The notes under the pieces: generated by a model | Told to the model about the DNA's origin: nothing | The model's input: only the letters and a program-made list of their open reading frames with translations | The model's database searches: none | Source of the DNA: Trematomus loennbergii | Taxonomy: Eukaryota > Chordata > Actinopteri > Perciformes > Nototheniidae | Direction: 5' to 3' | Assembly (NCBI GenBank): GCA_012861695.1 | Contig: JAAOOA010000374.1 | Span: 248,001 to 312,000, forward strand | DNA length: 64,000 nt | Shown: in pieces, positions 1 to 12,087 of the stretch | How the letters are laid out: each line of letters starts with the position of its first letter | How positions within the stretch are numbered: position 1 is the first letter of the stretch | Program-made: the position numbers and the translations under genes

Positions 1-56
1 GCTGGATGAGCTGGGAAACTCTGCAAGGAAAATCAAGAGGGGCATAATCAAACCAA

Positions 57-290
57 ATGTCTCTGGATCGACTGGAACAGACGGTGCTAGATATAAAAGT
101 TCAAATGGGTGAACATGAAGGGAGGATTGGAAAGTTGGAGGACAGAGTCGGCATGGCCGAGGACGTAGCGGTGCGGCATCAGAGGGCGCTCCGATACCTG
201 CTCCACCATGATATTGCCCTCTCAGCCGCCTGCGACAAAGAACTGTTACACAAGGTGCTTAAAATACAATCACTAACGGATATTAAAGGG
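57..290 (+). mobile_element. LINE ORF1-like coiled-coil fragment
   Basis: The reading frame from the ATG at 57 gives a charged, heptad-rich helix (LDRLEQTVLDIKVQ, then GRIGKLEDRV, then LRYLLHHDIAL). This is the pattern of the N-terminal coiled coil of L1-type LINE ORF1 proteins in fish, which bind element RNA. The similarity ends near 290, where a different repeat begins, so this is a broken piece and not a gene. The remaining codons to 440 belong to that other repeat. It could also be any coiled-coil exon; the family call is from general resemblance only. Confidence 0.4.
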
Positions 291-527
291 GACCTATCAT
301 GCAAAATGCACTTTTGTACGTCTTTTATACATGAATATGTGTCCCGGTGTTCCAGGGAACTTACCAAGTGTCAGAAAACACAACCCTTTCTATTTTCCTC
401 CATACCCAAATCTCTAAAAACGGGGCTGCAACGGATCTGATACAGACTGATACAGATTTGAAAATGTCTCGACGTCAGGACGGAGGAGCTCCGCCTATAT
501 GGCCAACTCTCCACCTATCAGGGGAAT
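283..527 (-). mobile_element. Partial copy of the TTAA-flanked element seen at 48.4-49.3 kb
   Basis: The segment starts with AAAGGGGACCTATCATGC and matches, in opposite orientation, the right-hand end of the element at 48425-49348 with few changes down to the CCACCTATCAGGGGAATG block. Only this end is present. It truncates the LINE ORF1-like fragment upstream and abuts LINE reverse-transcriptase remains downstream. Confidence 0.8.
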
Positions 528-539
528 GAGAGGTTGCCG

Positions 540-1221
540 TGGAATGGTAACAGCATGGTAACATAACGCTCGTAACTCGGCCCCCTCCTTTGCAAATAAA
601 TAAATAAAAATAGGCATCTGATGTGTTAATTTGTGCAATAGCTGCTGGGATAAAACTGTTTTTATACCGCTTCGTTCAACTCCTTGGGACAAGTAACCTC
701 CGGAAGGAAGAAGCTTAAATTCTGAGTGCAGAAGGTGGGAGTCATGGTCTAATATGGAGCTGGATAACCGCTTTAACTGCCTGAGGTACAGGGTCTCCAG
801 GTTTAGCTGTGGCTCACCAATCAGTCTGCTGGACCACTTTATGATCTGACTCAGAGAGTTTCTGCTCCTTAAAGTCAGGTTACCAACCATGACATAGTGA
901 AAAAGACAGAATTGACTCGATAAAAGCACGACAAAACATGATCATCATGGTTTTGTCAATGTTAAAATAGGACAGTTTCCTAAGACAGTACAAACGCTGG
1001 TGCCCCCTTTTGCACACAGCTTCACAGTTTGGATCAGAGCTCAATTTTGAGTCAATAATTGTCCCGAGATATTTGTATGATTTGTATGATTGCACAAATT
1101 CTACTTTCTGATTCTGGATTGTTAAAACTTCATGTATGTGGTGATGTCTTCTAAAATCAATGATCATGTCCTTGGTTGTAGTTGTAGATAGTGTGTTGTC
1201 TGTATTTGCTTCCCCTGTCAC
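540..1221 (-). pseudogene. Non-LTR retrotransposon reverse-transcriptase remnant (C-terminal part)
   Basis: Read on the minus strand, this encodes the end of a LINE reverse transcriptase: KDMIIDFRR, then YKYLGTIIDSKL, RLYCLRKLSYF and DKTMMIMFCRAFIESILSFS, all typical of the post-catalytic region of fish LINE ORF2. A frame change near 900 continues the match as NLTLRSRNSLSQIIKWSSRL and LYLRQLKRLSS. The catalytic FADD box and the endonuclease domain are absent, so this is a 5'-truncated, frameshifted dead copy. Its 3' part runs into the repeat at 283-527. Confidence 0.85.
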
Positions 1222-2062
1222 AAGTTCTGATCGCTCAGTGACGATACTTATATTTCTATAATCTGTGGAATCTCAGGATGTTAGCTAAGCTTGTTTGTGC
1301 AGATCCAATAAGTATATCGATCGGTATAACTAGAGTTCTGTAATAACGGCATTAAGATTTTTTCGCTCAGGGGAGATTCAGAGGCTCAGCGTTAGTCTTG
1401 TGTTTTCTTTTACTAAAAATGGTTCATATCATCAGTTAGCTGAGTTTTTCCCGTTACATGATATGAAACATTCATAGTTTATTAAATATTAAGAAGCCCT
1501 CAGACGCTGTTTCCTGCAGATGATGCGTTTTTCCGCCCGGGGGCAGGGGGAAGGGGTTCAACAAACTGGAATGCTCTGTAGCTCTGATTCAAGAAACTCA
1601 CTTATCTGAAATAGAACATTTAAAATTAAAGAGAGAATGGGTGGATCAAATCTACAGATGTAGCACTACAGATAGGACTCCAATGGGTGTGTCCCAACCA
1701 AAAACCCAGCGGATCCAGTGGCTGGGGCGTTGCCAAATTGCTAGAGGGCGTTGCCAAATGTCCCAATTTGTTCAATTACAGGATTTAACCATGAGATGGC
1801 GCTTCATTCACAAATACACAAAGACAACTTGGTGTTGTAGAACTTAGTCTGTTTGCAATGTTGCAGCTCTGCAGTTGTGTTTGCTTAATACTGTAGCATT
1901 TAATCACTTATTGTTATGGTTTTCACTGGCTACTATAACGAAAAAAACATCAATATTTTAGATCAAATAAAGTATATCTAATCTTATTATCTTAATTGTA
2001 ATTCAATAATATATAGTCTTAGGTGTTTTACACAGTACAGTAGATCGAAGTAAATCAACTTA
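1222..2062. other. No gene seen; unique-looking intergenic DNA
   Basis: No open frame here resembles a protein. A short direct repeat, GGGCGTTGCCAAAT, occurs twice near 1725-1760. The rest is AT-rich and featureless to inspection. Confidence 0.5.
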
Positions 2063-2190
2063 TACATTAAGATAAGATAAGATAAGATGGACCTTTATTA
2101 ATCCCGTGGGGAAATTCAGTAGTTCAAACAGCAACAGGGTGAGAGTGAAAAACAGGACAGCACAGATTCACACAGATTAATAAAATCAAA
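2063..2190 (-). mobile_element. LINE 3' end with AAGAT pentamer tail
   Basis: A run of AAGAT units is followed by GGACCTTTATTAATCCC and GGGGAAATTCAGTAGTTC. The same sequence occurs inverted at 11255-11376. A short tandem tail next to conserved 3' UTR sequence is the usual end of CR1/L2-clade LINEs. The pentamer side is the element's 3' terminus, so the element would read on the minus strand. No coding part is attached. Confidence 0.65.
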
Positions 2191-3595
2191 AATAAGATCA
2201 GCGATAAAAATAATAATAATGAGAAACTATGAAATAAGAAATGAATCAAATTAAAATGTAATTATCATATAATATATTATAATGTATTGTATTATTAAGT
2301 AATATCATACATTAACCCCATTATAGCAGATGCCACATGAATGGATGAACACATTTATGCATCAATAATTACAACGGAGTATTTCTAAATACAAGTTGTA
2401 AAAATACTTATATGTATTTAATACTAAAACATAATGATTAATTTTACTTTCAGATGATAATACTTTTCAGGGTTAGGGTTAGGTCCGGTCTGACAGCGCT
2501 TAGCTCTCTGCTGCAGAGAGGAAGAGAAGATCACTGCTCTAAACAAAGTCAAAAATCGTACATCCAAACGGAATAAATATAATTAATTATTATTACTACG
2601 TTAAGTCTTGTTCATTGTTACAGACTGCTGGAGAAGAGAGATCACAGCGGGGGTGGGAGATCACAGTAATTCCGATAGCCCATCGGAATGTGACCGCCAC
2701 ACATTCCGATGGTCAATTAGTTTTAAACAAGAGTTCGCAACATACAGTAGGCAACATAGGGGGTGGGGGCTGGTGAACGGTATGGTCAATGTTTGTAAAC
2801 ACTGTGAAATGTTGACTTTATTTGATCATTTCAGTTAAAACTAATGTTCATATTTCTCTTTTTGAGAAGAGAAATATGAATATGTTAGTGGCTGACCAGC
2901 CCCATGGTCTGTCACAGTAGTGCGGGAAAGAGAAGTGCACTGTTTTGCCTGGCTGGACCTGTATTTTACAGGAAAGGAGTGAGCAGAGGGTGGAGTTGTC
3001 GATTCTTGTTCTGTTTTCTGTGACTATCTTCCTCACCCTCTCAGACTTTCAGTTGCGCGCGCTACTAAAGAGACGCGCTACCATGGAAACCAAACAATGG
3101 TGTAGCTGTATTAAAGTCCGAGTGGAAACAGTAACATTGGAGCGTTATGTTAGAATGAAACAGCCAGGTCGTGACTCACAAATAAAAAGTGTTACTTCAC
3201 TAACTGTAGCTTGTCACTCAGAGTAACCTACAGTTAACTTAACTGCTGGAGAAGAAGATCAGGGGGGGGGGGAGAGAGCTGTGGCTGATGGGCCATTAGG
3301 GGTGTAAACACACAGCTGATCACCTAAGAGCTGCCGTTTCATTCAGACTGTTTAAAAAAAAACAACGGTCTGATTTTAACATTGTACAACGAATTCCACA
3401 ATGAACTCAAGTGTGATTGTTATAGCAGTAATATAAACACTAATAATACAGTAAACTATTAGCACTGTACATATTATTGTTTGCCCGTGGGGAGATGACG
3501 AGGCTCCATGAAAATATAAACCTATTTTTAGTGAATTACTGAGTTAAGACACGTTAATAACGTTTTAATGAAGTTGACTACGGTATATTCATATT
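2191..3595. other. No gene seen; degenerate repeat-like DNA with a small hairpin
   Basis: Positions 2849-2881 form a short perfect-looking hairpin (CATATTTCTCTTTTT... against AAGAGAAATATG). Related G-rich blocks containing CTGCTGGAGAAGA lie at 2629 and 3244, suggesting an old duplicated element. A GGGTTAGGGTTAGG motif near 2470 is only two units long. No supported coding sequence. Confidence 0.4.
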
Positions 3596-3935
3596 TGTCA
3601 GTGCTTTCATGTCAATTCGGCGAACATAAACATAAATGATCATGGTGAAGATGATGATTAAATTAGGATTAAAATAGAGAACCGGGCTGCATTTCCTCCC
3701 GTCGGATGTGATATAAAAAACAAACCGATTATTTTTGTAGTTGTAAACTCACGTGGATTAAACCACATTTATTAGTGCTTTCATGTCAATTCGGCGAACA
3801 TATGATACATTAAATGATCGTGAGGATGATGATTAAAAATAGTTGTATGAGCCGGTCTGCATTTCCTGACGAAAAAACATAGCGATGGTTTTGTATTTAC
3901 GCCAACATGGATTAAACAACATTATTTGTTAAATA
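3596..3935 (+). repeat. Two-copy direct tandem repeat, about 176 bp per unit
   Basis: AGTGCTTTCATGTCAATTCG occurs at about 3599 and again at about 3775. Each copy is followed by GGCGAACAT, a GATGATGATTAAA motif, a CCGG.CTGCATTTCCT motif and a GGATTAAAC motif in the same order. The copies have diverged substantially, so the duplication is not recent. Function unknown. Confidence 0.75.
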
Positions 3936-4401
3936 AAAACATGGTGATGTTTTGTAAATGATTACATGTCTTATTTAGCACAGAATATGATCCTATCCGT
4001 GACATATGGATCTTAAAAAATCCGCTATAGTACCAGACATAAATCTACTGTATCAGAGTTTATTTCACATGAGCTCCAGTGTGGAACCTCACTGCACCCC
4101 CTGGTGGATCAATGATCCATTGTAGCTGGCTTCATTATAATTTAATTTTTTATCAAGGGGGCGGTCTCAAGTCACGCTGGAGGTTTTCCTTTCAGCGAGG
4201 AGGCAGACCCCGTGCGGCCACGGCCCCGGCATTTCAAACTGTTCGAAATGACTGGTCCTGTTTAACTGCTTACATTAACACAAAAAACATTAATCATCAC
4301 CACATTCATTTAGCACCCTTTCAAACTGTACATATTGTATCAAATACTGGTATACATGAAAAACTGCAGTAAATATACAAAGAATAGACACTGAACATGT
4401 A

Positions 4402-4564
4402 TTGCGTGTGCCAGGTGTGATCCATGTGGGGGATGGGCACATAAGAGCGGGAAATGTGTCAAATTGTTCTGTGTGTGTGTTGTGTGTGCCAGGTGTGATT
4501 CACATGGGCGGATGGGCACATAAGGGGGGGGAACACATCTACAGTATGTGTGTGTGCGTGTGGT

Positions 4565-4627
<63 letters not shown>

Positions 4628-4635
4628 TGTGGTGT

Positions 4636-4668
<33 letters not shown>
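4402..4668 (+). repeat. Duplicated 80-bp block running into a (TG)n microsatellite
   Basis: GCCAGGTGTGAT...GATGGGCACATAAG occurs at about 4409 and about 4489. From about 4561 to 4668 the sequence is almost pure TG with a few interruptions. The open frame through it (V/C-rich) is a by-product of the dinucleotide repeat. Confidence 0.9.
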
Positions 4669-4671
<3 letters not shown>

Positions 4672-5041
4672 TATCGGATCCGGATTGATACTAATTCCTT
4701 TTCGTTATAGCGGTTGACCGGGAACACCATGGGTGTTACAAAGTTGACTAAATCATCCATAATTCAATGAAAGTGGTGATCAGCAATTTTCCATGTTCAA
4801 ATGTCTACTGTGAAGGATATCATAAAGCCTTAATGCAATCAAATGTAAAACAAAAAAGTTATGATTGATGAAAGTAGTAAATCGGTCAGATTTGACCCGA
4901 AGACAACAGGAGGGTTAACCAGCAGTCGCAATAAAGATACACAAATGCAACTTGATTCTTGAGGAGTTGTATCATAAAGTCAGCAAAACATAGCCTTTAC
5001 TGTCCTTACACTTCACTGAACAGCTGTTAGTAGTTGAATAA

Positions 5042-5150
5042 TGTCTGAATCAGAATCAGAAATACTTTAATAATCCCAGGGGGGTTGTTTTTAGTGACAG
5101 TTGTTCCCTTTTAGAATGAATAAAATAAAAGATACATACAATCAAAATAT
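5042..5150 (-). mobile_element. LINE 3' tail-like fragment (GAATCA repeats)
   Basis: GAATCAGAATCAGAAATACT followed by TTAATAATCCCAGGGGGGTT is the hallmark 3' terminal sequence of a common fish non-LTR element, here inverted so that the element would read on the minus strand. No coding portion is attached. Confidence 0.55.
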
Positions 5151-5485
5151 AATGTATTATAGAATATAAGAAGTAAGAATAAACTGCTTTTGTAGTTGAA
5201 ACAGGGCAGAGGCATTTTCTGCTGCCTGGTCCACAAATAGAGACTGACTTTTGGTGTCTAATGCAATGCATAACAATACATCACATCAATACAGGAACAA
5301 ACATCTGAACAAATGTTGTCTCAAACACTCTCTCCTTGGGGTTCTACTCAGAATCTGCAAACATACCATCTGTCATGATATTAGTTTTTGTTTATAGTTT
5401 CCTGTTTTATTTTGAAATGTATTTTCCTCGTTGTGCCTCTTTTGGTTTTACTTCCTGTGTTTTCCTTACTGTGCTGATTGTCTGA

Positions 5486-6722
5486 GGCCCAATTCAAACC
5501 GCCCCCTCCAACCTACCCCTACACACTACCCCTCCGATTGTGCGTTCCCGCGGAGGGTCCGCCACATTAAGTGTTCCAAACCAACAAGTGGTGAGGGGTA
5601 GTGGGTTATCAAGCCCTCCAGCAGCGATTCTGCATCGCACCTGACTTCACCTGCTCTCTACCTGACCGACTCAACGCTGTGTGTGTCCGTCATGAAACAT
5701 GCTGCATACAAATAGGACCTGCAAACATTAACTGATAAACTGCACAACAAGATAGACATTTAATATCGTCATACAGATTTAAACAACTTCACGTTACCTT
5801 GTATTGTTTTTAAACTCAGGATCATATACCCGTGTTTAGTTTAGAAAAACGTTAATTGTGTGCATTTTATTATTAGCAGGGACTGTTGCAAAAACAAAGC
5901 TGCTTATAACATCAGATTTTAAAACAAAAAGTGGTTTACAAAAAAGAAACACCATTAAAGATTTTTTGAGTTGTATTTTTTTTTTTTTATCCAAGAGATA
6001 CGATTTGAAACCGTTGTTAGGAAAATGTGACTACGGCCCAATCCAAACCACGCCCTACACCCTACCCCTACACACTACCCCTCCGTGACGGAGTGAACTC
6101 CGTGGAGTGACACTCGCAGCTCAACGAGGCCCTCCTGTCAGATGGAGGGAGTAAATACAACGGCAAGCTTTGGGACAAACTCCCCTCTCTCCGGCAGAAA
6201 CAGGAAATGCCATAACTGTATGTAACAACGGTTTCAAATCGCATCTCTTAGACAAAACATTTAAATTAATAACTAAAATAAAACTCCAAACATCTTTAAT
6301 TTTGTTTCTCTTTTAGTTTTAAACCTGATTGTATAAGCTTCTTAGTTTTTGCAAACAGTCTGAAATATACACAACTTTATAATAAAATGCACATATTTAC
6401 CTTTTTCTAGACTAAACACAGGTATGATCCTAAGTTAAAAAAGATGAGGTTATCATGAGGTTGTTAACATCGCAATTTATCAGTGGATGTTTGCTGGAAC
6501 TACTTGTAAACAGCGTGTTTCCTGACGGACACACACAGTGTTGAGTCCGGTCAGGTAGTGACCGGTCTGAAGTCAGCACCGATGCAGACTCGCTGTTGAG
6601 GGCTTGATAGCCCACTCCCCCTCCACACTCGTTGGTTTGGAACAGCACTTGATATGGCGGACCCTCCGTGCAAACGGAGGGGTAGTTTGTAGGGTAGGGT
6701 GTAGGGCGTCGTTTGGCGAAGT
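5486..6722. mobile_element. Foldback DNA element with about 500-bp imperfect inverted arms
   Basis: The left arm (about 5486-6025) and right arm (about 6220-6722) are imperfect inverted copies. CTACCCCTACACACTACCCC near 5512 answers GGGGTAGTTTGTAGGGTAGG near 6679. The CCAAACCAA block near 5577 answers TTGGTTTGGAA at 6632. GATACGATTTGAAACCGTTG near 5997 answers CAACGGTTTCAAATCGCATC near 6224. The central gap carries another direct copy of the terminal motif at about 6034 (GGCCCAATCCAAACC). No transposase frame is present. The outer ends do not show a clean target duplication, so the superfamily is uncertain. Confidence 0.75.
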
Positions 6723-7131
6723 TCACTGAGTGTTTCCACACTCACTGAACTTTAAATGATTATCATGTTATTACAAAATTAAACTGAAGCATTTCATTCA
6801 TTCATCAAAATGAATGATTTATTTCTGAAGTAAGATATGACTGTAAGTGAACAGCACATTTTAGTGGCACAGTATCAGGAATAACAATGTTTTTTAACAA
6901 TGGGTAACTGTCTGTCTACTCTCTACCACTACCTTCAGAAGATGCCTTCCTCCTTTTATCACCACACCTAAAGAGCGTGCGGTTGCCATTTGTCATCTAT
7001 TAGGTATTAGGTTTGTCATGCATGTATTTATTACAACACCACACATGTATCTACAAGTAATACTAACATGTAAAACTAGCCGTTGCTCATGATAAATCAT
7101 ACATTCTTATTGTGATTAATACAAATGCATA
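6723..7131. other. No gene seen; AT-rich spacer
   Basis: This is spacer between the foldback element and the Tc1 element, with no supported coding or structural feature. Confidence 0.5.
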
Positions 7132-8290
7132 CAGTACCAGTCAAAAGTGTTGATGAGAGAAACATATGGAATTATCTTTTTAACAAAAAAGTGTTAAAAA
7201 ATCCAGAATATGAGTTTTATTTTAGTTTCTTCAAAGTAGTCCCATTTTGCCTTGATCACAGCTTTGCACACTCTTGGCTTCTCTCTGTCAGCTTTCATGA
7301 TGTCGTCACCTTGAATGAATGAACACGTGTGCCTTGTCAAGAGTCAATTTGTGGAATTACTTGCCTTCTTAATGTGTGTTGAGACCATCAGTTGTGTTGT
7401 GCAGAGGTAAGGTTAGTGCACAGTGGAAAGTCCTATTTGACTACTGTTGTAATCCATATATGGAAAGAACGACTCAACTCAGTAAAGAGAAACAACGTCC
7501 ATCATCACTTTAAGAAATTAAGGCCAGTCAATCCGGAAAATGTCAAGAACTTTGAATTATCCTCAAGTGCCGTCTCAAAAACCATCGAACGCTATGATGA
7601 AACTGGCTCTCATGAGGGACCCCCCCCCCCCACAGGAAAGGAAGAGCAAGAGTTACTCTGCTGAAGAGGATAAATACATAAGAGTTACCAGCCTCAGAAA
7701 CCGCAAATTAAAGCACCTAGATTAGAGCCCACAAAATTATCACAGAGCTCAAGTAGAAGACAAATCTCAACATCCACTGTTCAGAGGAGACTGCGTGAAT
7801 CAGGCCTTCATGGTCCAATTGCTCCAAAGATCCACTACTGAGGATGAACAACAAGAAGAACAGAATTGTTTGGTCCAAGAAACACAAGGATTGGACTTAG
7901 ACAGTGGAAATCTGTACTTTGGTACACATTTGAGATTTTTGGTTCTCAAATTTTGGTTCCAACCGCTATGTCTTTGTGAGACGCAGAGAAGGTGAGCAGA
8001 TGGTTTCTGCATGTGTGGTTCCCACGTGAAGCATGGAGAAGGAAGTGTGATGGTTTGGGGGGTTTCTGGTGACACTGTTGGTGATTATTATTCAAAATTC
8101 AAGGCACACTTAACCAGCATAGCTACCACAGCATTCTGCAGTAGCCATTTTTACACTTTTTTGTTTACTAGATAATTCCATATGTGTTTTTTATAGTTTT
8201 GATGTCTTCAGTAGAAACAATGTAGAAAACATTTAAATAAATAAAAAAACTTCTAATGGAATATATGTCCAAAACTTTTGACTAGTAATG
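7132..8290 (+). mobile_element. Tc1/mariner-family transposon, degenerate
   Basis: The element begins CAGTACCAGTCAAAAGT and ends ACTTTTGACTAGTAATG, matching terminal inverted repeats of the Tc1 type. A TA dinucleotide flanks each side (7130-7131 and 8291-8292), as expected for Tc1 integration. At about 1.16 kb it is slightly shorter than a full fish Tc1. The interior carries a broken transposase on the plus strand. Confidence 0.93.
7522..8090 (+). pseudogene. Tc1 transposase pseudogene
   Basis: Tc1 transposase cuts and pastes its element using a helix-turn-helix DNA-binding region and a DDE catalytic core. Recognisable pieces appear in shifting frames. First comes the helix-turn-helix region (SSSAVSKTIERYDETGSHE). 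The middle follows (the NNKKNRIVWSKKH equivalent near 7845-7890). Near 8030-8065 is the conserved KHGEGSVMVWG block that lies beside the second catalytic Asp region. Several frameshifts and a poly-C run at 7621 disrupt it, and no intact start or catalytic core remains. It is a dead copy. Confidence 0.9.
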
Positions 8291-8699
8291 TATGTCATAT
8301 TGTTGCGGAAAATCTTTTTCAATTTCAGTGAGCTGTAGACTGATTCATTAAAATTGTTTGCATTAACATTAATAAAAACAAAATTAACAAGATGCGAAAC
8401 ACTTTTACAAAGCTAGAGACAAATTTACAAGTGTCGAAACACTTAACATTTCCCGAAACACTTATTACGGGTATCACTATACTTAGCCTTCCCAGACAAG
8501 TTAACTCCAAGGTGCTGGAAAGAAGGGTTTGGCCGATAGTCAAACCTCGTATTTTTATTAACTTGCATCTCTTCACTATCCATTAAGATGTCACTTTGAA
8601 TCTATTTTTATATGTTTGTCATAACCTACTGTTACGCAGGTTGAATTTTATTCAACATTCACATAGTTGGAATGCAAGACAACAAAATAAGTTTCCCAT

Positions 8700-8830
8700 G
8701 ACACTGAGCCAGTAGCTCAGCGGCTGTGTCCTCTGCCTCTGAATGGGTGTGATTGTTGACTTATGATGTGAGCACTTTTCTATTCTAGGTGATAAAGACA
8801 ACAAAAGCGCTATATAATTGCAGCGGTTTC
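8700..8830 (+). mobile_element. Possible tRNA-derived SINE relic
   Basis: GAGCCAGTAGCTCAGCGGC resembles an A-box region, and the segment ends with AAAAGCGCTATATAATTGCA, similar to the common fish SINE 3' body. There is no usable B box or cloverleaf, so this is at most a decayed SINE. Confidence 0.35.
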
Positions 8831-11004
8831 CACTTCCAAGAAATGTAAAAGTCCAACCTGTGATTGGGTTTTATTCATAGCTAAGGTGTGAAAAAAAATC
8901 TGTATAATTTGCAGTTAACATCCCTTTCCAAAATGTAATCACTTCATAAGTTTAGCCGAATATAAATAAGATTGAAATGTTCACAATTAAAACAACAATA
9001 TTTTGATGTGTGGCCTAAAAAGTTTCAAATTGATCTTGAAATTTGACTACTTCATTCTAAATAATTAATTGTTGTGTCCAAGTGAACATTTATCTTTAAA
9101 AATGAATTAACCTTTTGTTTTTTGCTTTATTTGAATTTCAGTAAAAAATATATTTTGCAATATAATGTGAGTTTATCTTGAAATAAATCGTAAATCAGAA
9201 AAGAGAGATTATTTTGAAAGGATAAAGGCTTTTGATTCATTATTCATCATTATCAATTTGGTCGAACATGTAAGACCAGTAATTGAACCAGTAAGTGAAT
9301 AACCCTGTGATTTTTTATTTTTTACTTGCATTGATTTTTTAGAATGATTTTAAACACTTGTCTAAACCTGTCTTGTGCACACTTTAAAACTGGTTTAACA
9401 CACACCTGCATATAAATAACAAACTGCCCTCTATTTTTATTCTGTGAACTATAGCTCTTCAACTGCACTCTATCCCCTCATCAGATAAATGTGAATACAA
9501 TTCCTTGTTTCCTCCAGTCTTCCTCATTTGTTTCCACCTGCCATAGTCTTCATGACATGTAAATAACCAGAAAATAATTAATATTCTCCTTACTGGTTTT
9601 TCCATTACACTTCTATAATTTGGGCTTGTCATTAAACTGATATTAAAGTATGGGTGTGGTTTAAAAACAGATCTTACATTTAAAGTGACAAACTTGTCTT
9701 GTGACAAACAATTTGCTTCAATTGTTAAATTGAAACATTCTATATATTCTGCTGACTTTAAGGTAAAAAAAACACATATCTGTTCAACATTTAAACATAA
9801 AGAAATAAAGAAATTAAATATAACAATAACATATTGGATAATGTTGAATTTATTACAGTAATTGATACTTCAGAATAATAATTGCAGTTGTTTGTTGTCA
9901 ATTTCTCACTGCTCCCATAGCACGTCGATAACAATCTATATTTGTTTGTCACAACCTACAATTACACTGCTCAAACGTCCTTCAACCTTCCCATGGATGG
10001 AATGCACTAGCATCGTCTTTTGCAAGACAAAGGAAGCAATACAAAGAAGGGTGTTTGAAATAAAACTGAACAAAGATGCTGACAAATTCACAGCCGAAAA
10101 TGGGTGTGTGCCTCGGGCAACTAGACTAGTTTGCATCCATGACTGTCCAACATGTAATCATTTCATTATATCTCCTTTTAGTTATTTGTGAACATTTTTT
10201 ATTTCAAGTACACTATGAATACCAAATGTCTGACAGTAACTTTGACCCTTGTCTAACATATTCTAACCAGTTCATCCTTGATTCCAAGTGGACGTTTGTG
10301 TCAGATGTCAAGTGGATATTTGTGCCAAAAAATCGGACAAAACCCAAGCTATCATGTTACCATATGTAGATGGCGCAGTCACAACGTAATTGATTTGGCG
10401 GATCACAGAAGGGAGTATTTCATGACACTACGGCCATCAGCAGAAACATTGACAGCTGAAATAACGTACCCTGTAATTGGGCTTTGTTCTTTTCAAGGTG
10501 TACAACATTTCTAAAATGTATGACATGTGAACTACGTCATTAGCCATTATTCCATTCAAATATAAAGGCTCAAATAGTTGTGGAGTGTCACATAAGGCAA
10601 AAGGTTTGAAATATAACATTTGTGAAATTGACTAGATTTAAAGATACTGAAATATTTTAACACATTAAAAGGGGGATTTATTTTTACCTAATTGTTTGGT
10701 AAGTACATGTTTAAGTCTATATGTAATGCTTTATATGTCTCACACTTATTAACTAAAATTGTAATTGATGTGAATGTGGATTTTCTGTTCCGGAGGCAGT
10801 TTAATCTTTATCTTGTGGAGTTTCAGCCGGCATCCACAGACCGGTAGCAAACATTGTTGCTATTGCTAACTACAGTATCTAAAAAGTTCATTATATTGTG
10901 CTGATCATTTATAGGAAAAGGATTTAATAAACTTAACTTAATTAATATCCTACATTGTAAGCATCGTTTCTAGGTCCAGGGTGTTAATGTGAGTCATATA
11001 TTAT
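8831..11004. other. No gene seen; long AT-rich intergenic stretch
   Basis: No open frame over about 110 codons occurs, and none resembles a known family. Base composition is strongly AT-rich and no transposon ends were recognised. Confidence 0.5.
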
Positions 11005-11180
11005 ATATATATATATATAAATGTATGCATAGATAAATATATATATATATATATATATACATATATGTATATATATATGTATACATGTATTTATATTTAT
11101 ATTATATTAAATATTATATTATATTATAAATATTATATTATATATATATATAATATTATAATATTATATATATTTATATA
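11005..11180. repeat. (TA)n-rich simple repeat
   Basis: Long runs of alternating TA with ATATT and ATGTATAT interruptions, likely to be length-variable. Confidence 0.95.
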
Positions 11181-11254
11181 TTTGATCAACGTTTTATCTT
11201 GTTGTGATATCTTGTTTTAACAGTTACTATATAATTGTATTTAGGGTTTTTGTA

Positions 11255-11376
11255 TTATTTATTTACCTTGTGTGAATCTGTACTGTGTTGCTTCATTCTC
11301 ACTCTGTTGCTGCTTTAACTCCTGAATTTCCCCACAGAGATAAATAAAGGGCCATCTTATCTTATCTTATCTTATA
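11255..11376 (+). mobile_element. LINE 3' end with TTATC pentamer tail (inverted relative to 2063-2190)
   Basis: CTGAATTTCCCCACAGAGAT, then AAATAAAGGGCCATC and TTATC repeats, is the reverse complement of the repeat at 2063-2190 with modest divergence. The element would read on the plus strand and end at the pentamer run. Confidence 0.7.
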
Positions 11377-12044
11377 TATAATTATTCATATGAAAGTGTG
11401 ATATCAAATAGTTTTAGGCTGTATACCACCAATACATGAGCACAAAAATAAATGGGGTTCTAGCAGCACCTATATTGATTTTGTTCTCATTAATAAGGGT
11501 CTAAACCACGCAGATTGCTGATGGACGCCAAACCTTTCTGTTTTCATTTTCATAATTTCATTTTCTCTTTGGTCTATGTGTTTGTGCAGCAAAGAAAGTA
11601 GAAATATGTGTAACTTAGTTAGTATTTAATTTATAAATTGATCTGCGTCTTATCTTGAATGGTCTGCTTTAACGATGTCAAATTGTGCCATCTTCTCTAT
11701 TATATCCCCAAACTATTTTTGGAGGCATACCACATTTGATTTGCAAGAGAAAGTTTATGTATGTGAACAATTGTTTTTGAATAAATAAAACTTAATAAGA
11801 CTTATGAGTCTACATTTTACAAAAGGAATAAAATAATTCAGATAAAAAAAAATAAAAAAGACAAATCTCGGTTATCAAGATTACAAGTATTGTTATTGTG
11901 AGTGATGTCATTGGAAGATTAAATATTGTGTACTATTAAATTGGTAATAATTCTTCTGAGTGAAAACCATAAACATTTTTGATAGGCTGTTCCTGTGAGT
12001 AAGCCTCTGCATTGTTTGATTTTATAGATTCAAAGGAAGCCAGG

Positions 12045-12087
12045 ATGGGTGTTGGCTGGGTCGTATCAATCTTCTTGATTTTAATAG
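12045..12087 (+). CDS. Mucin gene exon 1: signal peptide
   Basis: The exon reads MGVGWVVSIFLILI plus one base, then a GTAAGA donor. It is a hydrophobic leader with almost no n-region. The split Gly codon in the continuous sequence becomes Ala after splicing to the acceptor TTTTAG at 12295, giving ATTTTAAQSS at the start of the mature protein. This short leader followed at once by Thr/Ala is as expected for a secreted mucin. Confidence 0.8.

Noticed and set aside
2465..2490. Telomere-like GGGTTAGGGTTAGG
   Set aside because: Only two units inside ordinary repeat DNA; no array.
7131..7400. Small frames at the left end of the Tc1 element as a gene
   Set aside because: They lie in the inverted repeat and untranslated part of the element and share nothing with transposase.
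8700..8775. A tRNA gene
   Set aside because: An A-box-like start is present but no B box, anticodon stem or acceptor pairing could be drawn. At best a SINE relic.
8606..10030. Possible duplicated segment (GTTTGTCA.AACCTAC near 8614 and 9945)
   Set aside because: Similarity is short and broken by many gaps. I could not extend it convincingly by eye.
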